Shown: positions 6,479 to 9,567 of the stretch, piece after piece
How positions within the stretch are numbered: position 1 is the stretch's first letter
Layout of the letters: every line of letters begins with the position of its first letter
Assembly: GCA_017860555.1 (NCBI GenBank)
Contig: JAGDMJ010000094.1
Span: 1-9,567, forward strand
Length of the DNA stretch: 9,567 nt
Direction of reading: 5' to 3'
From: Bacteroidota bacterium
GTDB lineage: Bacteria; Bacteroidota; Ignavibacteria; UBA10030; UBA6906
Notes under the pieces: generated by a model
Told to the model about the DNA's origin: nothing
The model's database searches: none
What the model saw: the letters and a program-made list of their open reading frames with translations, nothing else
Position numbers and translations under genes: made by a program

Positions 6479-7875
6479 AAAAACTTCGGGTCGTCACATG
6501 GTTCGTCGCAATCCTTTTCGGATTGCTGCTGGTGCTGAATCTCTACGTGTTCTTCTCGCGTGAGTGGGAATCGTCGTTCTATCCCGCCTCGTATGCGGCT
6601 CTCTACTATCCGCTCGATGTCCCCACGATCAAGGAATGGAAGCCGGTGGATCGGGATCGAATTCAGCTTGATGTGGCATGCAACGCCGATGTGAAGAGCT
6701 GGAGCGTTCTCACGGATGGAGAAAACCCGCAGACTGCCACCGGAAAGCTCCCGGCTTTCCGCATCGATACGACCTTCAGCGAGCTCCATATCTATCGGCT
6801 GATCCCTTCTCCCGAGGGGGCCTGTCAGGACATTGAGATCTCCGTCCGCTTCTATCCTACGGAATTCTACGCATCGCTCGGCATGCAGCACGAAGATGTG
6901 TACGTCGTCCGAGCGAATGTCCCGTGCGGAGATTTCGAACAGTACGCGGTTTCCGATTGGGTGGATGATTACGCCTATGTGGGGAAGGAAGGGCTGGCGG
7001 AGGTCGACAGAATCCTGCGGGACGAAGCGCAGATAAAGGACGGCGATCCGACATTTGTGCGGATGGAGAAGCTTACTCATTTTCTCAAGGGAAAGCTTGC
7101 GAATATCGGCGGGGTTCCCAAGGACGACGAGCGCTGGATGAACCCGTGGGTGCTCTACAACGAGCTGGTTGCCGGCACAGGGAAGGGGTGGTGCACACAG
7201 AACGCGCAGGTCTGGGTGTTCTGGGCGAACCGGGCGGGTATCCCGACCAGATTCGTGTTCGGTGCGCGAACGGAGGATAACACGATTGTCTACACTGGGC
7301 ATAGTTTTTCCGAATCGTTCATCCGAGAACAGAATCGGTGGGCGTTCACGGACTTCATGGACGGGTCCATCTACATCACCGATAGGAACGGGAGAGTGCT
7401 GAACGTGGCTGAGCTCCTGCATCTCAACCAGCACAATGCGTTTGACAGCATGTCTGTGAGGTTGTTCGTGAACAAGCTGTGGGCTGACCGGCTCGGGGTT
7501 GGACGGGTTGACACTGTTGTGACGGCGGACTACGCACGCTGCAACTCGACGATCAAGGATGAACTGACGTCTCACTCCATTGTGAAATACCGGCGCCCGC
7601 CGAACGTGGAAGATGTGCGGGAGATTTACACCGGGTTCATGAAGGACCGGACCTTCCTGATGGGTAACCTGGAGCGCTATTTGTTCAAGCCGCCCCTGGC
7701 CTATTCACTCTATCCGACCGAGGGGAGTCAGACGTATTTTGTCAGGGGGATCCTCTTTTTCGGACTTCTTGCCACACTCTTTCTCTGGCTGATGTTGATC
7801 GCCATGACCAGAAAAAACAAGAAGCGTGGGCTCCCCCGGGAGAAAGAGAACGAGATGGCTCCGGTCCTCAATTGA
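6475..7875 (+). CDS. Membrane-anchored periplasmic transglutaminase-like protein
   Basis: 466 residues from ATG at 6475 (MKKLRVV...). The upstream in-frame TTG at 6433 would add 14 residues without signal character and is not preferred. Transmembrane segments lie near residues 7-27 and 424-444. Both are flanked by basic residues on the outer ends of the chain (MKKLR; RKNKKR), so both termini are predicted cytoplasmic and the bulk periplasmic. A transglutaminase-like core is clear: Cys240 in GKGWCTQNAQVW, His276 in YTGHSFSE and Asp293 in WAFTDFMDG, with family-like spacing (36 and 17). Residues 28-150 form an N-terminal beta-rich region with several cysteines. Likely roles are peptide or isopeptide bond chemistry in the envelope; the substrate is unknown. 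It follows the propeller gene by 130 bases on the same strand and could be co-transcribed, although the leader has its own regulatory-looking structure. It is not closely similar to the transglutaminase-like gene at 2372-3871. Confidence 0.78.
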   Translation: MKKLRVVTWFVAILFGLLLVLNLYVFFSREWESSFYPASYAALYYPLDVPTIKEWKPVDRDRIQLDVACNADVKSWSVLTDGENPQTATGKLPAFRIDTTFSELHIYRLIPSPEGACQDIEISVRFYPTEFYASLGMQHEDVYVVRANVPCGDFEQYAVSDWVDDYAYVGKEGLAEVDRILRDEAQIKDGDPTFVRMEKLTHFLKGKLANIGGVPKDDERWMNPWVLYNELVAGTGKGWCTQNAQVWVFWANRAGIPTRFVFGARTEDNTIVYTGHSFSESFIREQNRWAFTDFMDGSIYITDRNGRVLNVAELLHLNQHNAFDSMSVRLFVNKLWADRLGVGRVDTVVTADYARCNSTIKDELTSHSIVKYRRPPNVEDVREIYTGFMKDRTFLMGNLERYLFKPPLAYSLYPTEGSQTYFVRGILFFGLLATLFLWLMLIAMTRKNKKRGLPREKENEMAPVLN

Positions 7876-8057
7876 CCGCGCCACGTGACGGCTTGGGGGC
7901 GGGAGGGATGTTGCCCGGTTCGCTCCCGCGTACAACGAATCTTGTGTGATTGCGCGCAAGGTGCGCAACCCCGATGCGTCCTCTTCCATGGGTCGGAGCC
8001 GCCGTTGGCCCGGGTCCCCGCCGGTATTTCAGGCACGAAGAAAACTTGCCCGCCCTC
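7876..8057. other. Intergenic spacer with two GC-rich hairpins, possible terminator
   Basis: After the stop codon at 7875 there is a 7-bp perfect inverted repeat, GCGGGAG (7899-7905) / CTCCCGC (7923-7929), with a 17-base loop. An imperfect 11-position hairpin follows (7990-8000 with 8007-8017, loop GCCGTT). A small TTGCGC/GCGCAA repeat lies at 7950-7968. None is followed by a T-tract, so intrinsic termination is only a possibility. No gene is supported in this stretch; the frames across it lack coding character. Confidence 0.3.
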
Positions 8058-8086
8058 TTGACTTTTCCCCCGCAGCCCCGTATATT
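8058..8086 (+). promoter_or_regulatory. Sigma-70-type promoter of the CarH-like regulator gene
   Basis: TTGACT (8058-8063), a 17-base spacer and TATATT (8081-8086) form a near-consensus promoter. The expected transcription start near 8093 gives a leader of about 30 bases before the ATG at 8124. The -35 type matches that of the promoter at 3920-3948. Confidence 0.75.
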
Positions 8087-8090
8087 AATC

Positions 8091-8101
8091 CGTTTAAAAC
8101 G
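8091..8101. promoter_or_regulatory. Palindrome CGTTTAAAACG at the predicted transcription start
   Basis: CGTTT and AAACG are exact reverse complements around a single A, placed four bases after the -10 hexamer, over the expected transcription start. That is where a repressor could block initiation, and CarH/LitR proteins commonly regulate their own loci. The sequence does not resemble TGTACA-type sites reported for MerR-like light regulators, so the link is speculative and could be chance. Confidence 0.25.
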
Positions 8102-8123
8102 ACCATAGCGCCTAAGCAGGATA

Positions 8124-9044
8124 ATGACGACACTTTCAACGGAACAGGTAGCCCAGCTGCTGGATGTGACCGTATCGACCATCAAAAGGTGGGCCGATGA
8201 GGGGATGATCGCGTGCATCAAGACTCCGGGAGGGCATCGGAAATTCGAGCTGGCGGAGGTGACCCGTTTTGCCGAGGGGCATGGCATGCGGCTTTCGGGA
8301 GGAACTCCGCCACCTCTGTCCGGAGAACAGTTGGAGCAGCTTCAATTCGGGATCCACGCCCAGAACTATCACCGCGTGTCGGATCTTCTGCTTGAAGAAG
8401 CGCTCCAGGGAGACCGGGAAGGGCTCTACCAGCTTCTCCTGTATGTGACGAAGCACCACATACGTTTCGCAACCATTGCGGACGAAATCATCAGGCCGGC
8501 GCTGGTCCGGATCGGCGAGCGGTGGCATCAGGGTTCTCTGGAGATCAGCGATGAACACCGGGCTTCAGGAGTGATCACTGAGGCGTTGATCCGTCTTGCC
8601 CCGGATTTGCACAGGAAGGCCTCGAACGGCCTGACGGCGGTCTGCGCCTGTGCCGAAGGGGAGCAGCATGAGATCGGCCTTCGATGCATGGCGTACGCAC
8701 TCGAGCTGGAAGGATGGAAAGTCCACTTTGTCGGCGCCAATACTCCGTACGAGACGCTGGCGTCCTTCACGAAGGCGGCAAAGCCGAACCTCCTCTGCAT
8801 ATCGCTGTCGCTGACAAGGCATCGCAAGGAACTCCTGGACGGAATGGCGCTCGTGGCCCGAGCGGTGCGATCGAGTGGCGCGAAGATCGTTGCCGGTGGC
8901 TTTCGGGCCGACACTTTCTCGATGGCCGAACTCCGCTGCGATCATATTGCCACCACCATTGAAGACGGGGTGGCATATGTCAGAAGTGCCTTTGGTCTAA
9001 AGCCCGGACCGAAGACGAAGCCTCCAACGGCAAGCCAACAATGA
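8124..9044 (+). CDS. carH: CarH/LitR-type adenosylcobalamin-dependent light-responsive transcriptional regulator
   Basis: 306 residues, ATG at 8124 with a short AGCAGG-like SD three bases upstream. Residues 4-50 are a MerR-type winged helix (STEQVAQLLDVTVSTIKRWADEG, then TPGGHRKF). Residues 65-160 are the helical B12-cap domain with W134, H135, E144 and H145 in RWHQGSLEISDEHRAS. Residues 168-292 are the Rossmann-like cobalamin domain with E180-x-H182-x-x-G185, the SLSLT segment (227-231) and GG at 258-259. In Thermus CarH the equivalents hold AdoCbl (His177), cap it (Trp131, Glu141, His142) and provide the light-state ligand (His132). All are present here, so light-driven tetramer dissociation is expected. 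Family members repress carotenoid or photoprotection genes in the dark; none of those genes is visible in this window. It has its own promoter and probably autoregulates. Confidence 0.85.
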   Translation: MTTLSTEQVAQLLDVTVSTIKRWADEGMIACIKTPGGHRKFELAEVTRFAEGHGMRLSGGTPPPLSGEQLEQLQFGIHAQNYHRVSDLLLEEALQGDREGLYQLLLYVTKHHIRFATIADEIIRPALVRIGERWHQGSLEISDEHRASGVITEALIRLAPDLHRKASNGLTAVCACAEGEQHEIGLRCMAYALELEGWKVHFVGANTPYETLASFTKAAKPNLLCISLSLTRHRKELLDGMALVARAVRSSGAKIVAGGFRADTFSMAELRCDHIATTIEDGVAYVRSAFGLKPGPKTKPPTASQQ

Positions 9045-9271
9045 GTCCCGGCATTCGCTGGCCGCCCGGTGTGTGCAGTCCGACAAGGCTCCCTACGGTT
9101 TTCTCCCTAGAGCGTTCTCCCGCCCCCCTCCGTTGACTTATTGATTTTTGAAGTACCCGAGCCTTCCAAGGAACAAGGGGATCATCGCTTCCGTTTGATG
9201 CCAATAGGAACGCTTCGAGTCCAAGGAAGGTCCTCCCCCCTTCTTATCAGTTCACGATAGAGTCTCTTGCA
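9045..9271. other. Intergenic spacer with a -35-like TTGACT
   Basis: This spacer between the regulator and the last gene has no supported ORF. TTGACT at 9133-9138, the same hexamer as in the 8058 promoter, lies in an AT-rich patch (9133-9150) that contrasts with C-rich flanks, so a promoter for the 9272 gene is plausible. No good -10 hexamer appears at 16-18 bases; TACCCG at 9154-9159 is the closest. No convincing terminator hairpin was found after the stop codon at 9044. Confidence 0.3.
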
Positions 9272-9567
9272 ATGAACAGTGGGTCGGATCTCTCCTTCAC
9301 GTCGAAGGATGGCTTTCTTGATATCCGGTTTTCGGGAAATTTCTCCTCATACGAACGGGCGCTAACCGTTCTTCTGCAGATCGTTCGAAAGTGTCGTAGC
9401 GCCTCATGCGACGGGTTTCTGATTGACGCCACAGGAATGACCGGCGAGGTTCTGAACGTTGACCGCTTTCGATTGATGCTGAGTTTAGCCCGGATGCTTC
9501 CGCCTCACATCTCCGTTGCCGTTCTCGTTTCGCGGGAACGCTACATCCCTGATTACCTCCTGGAAAC
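9272..9567 (+). CDS. Small hypothetical protein, possible STAS/SpoIIAA-like fold, 3' truncated
   Basis: The frame opens with ATG at 9272 (MNSGSDLSFTSKDG...) and runs to the window edge, giving 98 residues. No in-frame ATG, GTG or TTG exists between the stop at 9149-9151 and this ATG, so the start is well supported despite a poor SD. The alternation FLDIRFSGNF, then a helix (SYERALTVLLQIVRKC), then a strand with GFLIDATGM, a helix (RFRLMLSLARMLP) and a strand (ISVAVLV) looks like the beta-alpha pattern of STAS or SpoIIAA-like proteins. The ID-x-TG segment after the first helix is in keeping with that fold. The fold call is tentative and the function is unknown. It follows the CarH-like gene in the same orientation and might be one of its targets, but nothing shows that directly. 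Confidence 0.6.
   Translation, partial: MNSGSDLSFTSKDGFLDIRFSGNFSSYERALTVLLQIVRKCRSASCDGFLIDATGMTGEVLNVDRFRLMLSLARMLPPHISVAVLVSRERYIPDYLLE

Noticed and set aside
6442..7575. Minus-strand ORF of 377 codons opposite the membrane transglutaminase-like gene
   Set aside because: The plus strand has a convincing catalytic triad and two transmembrane segments; the antisense product is Arg/His/Pro-rich without recognisable motifs.
9210..9225. TTCGAGTCC resembling a tRNA T-loop
   Set aside because: Flanking bases do not form a T-stem, and no anticodon or acceptor arm can be folded around it.

Overview
The window looks like a chromosomal segment from a didermic bacterium of the FCB (Bacteroidota/Ignavibacteriota and relatives) assemblage. 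The strongest evidence is the protein at 4221-6344, which ends in a type IX secretion (T9SS) sorting domain opening with QNYPNPFNP and closing with a basic tail. That wording is typical of Ignavibacteria, Calditrichota, KSB1 and similar uncultured lineages. The DNA is moderately GC-rich. Two promoters have clean TTGAC / TAnnnT hexamers with 17-base spacers, and several genes have Shine-Dalgarno (SD) sites. The exact phylum cannot be fixed from this window.

Layout. Position 1-2216 (+) is the 3' part of a large GH38-like glycoside hydrolase; its start lies outside the window. It converges on a minus-strand gene at 2372-3871 for an exported transglutaminase-like protease-fold protein. The 155 bases between the two stop codons hold two unrelated inverted-repeat elements, which could serve as a bidirectional terminator or be remnants of dispersed intergenic repeats. 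A clear sigma-70-type promoter (3920-3948, minus strand) drives the transglutaminase-like gene. The divergent spacer to 4221 also carries a 2 x 14 bp tandem repeat.

Position 4221-6344 (+) encodes a secreted protein of 14 Ycf48/BNR-type units, arithmetically two seven-bladed propellers, with a T9SS tail. It is followed on the same strand, after a 130-base leader, by a second transglutaminase-like protein (6475-7875). This one is anchored by a transmembrane segment at each end, with its Cys-His-Asp domain predicted in the periplasm. The leader is unusually structured: a perfect 9-bp hairpin, a 16-bp palindrome, and a 20-codon ORF whose stop overlaps the start codon of the membrane protein.

A promoter at 8058-8086 then serves 8124-9044, a CarH/LitR-type adenosylcobalamin light-sensing repressor with all the residues expected for B12 photochemistry. 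The final gene (9272 to the window end) is a partial small protein with a possible STAS-like fold.

The first four large genes fit a cell-envelope and carbohydrate theme: polysaccharide cleavage, envelope transglutaminase-like enzymes and a secreted propeller. No operon-level pathway can be proven. The light-responsive regulator appears to be a separate unit whose targets are not visible here. I do not see a clearly new defence or mobile system. The most unexplained structure is the leader at 6403-6478.
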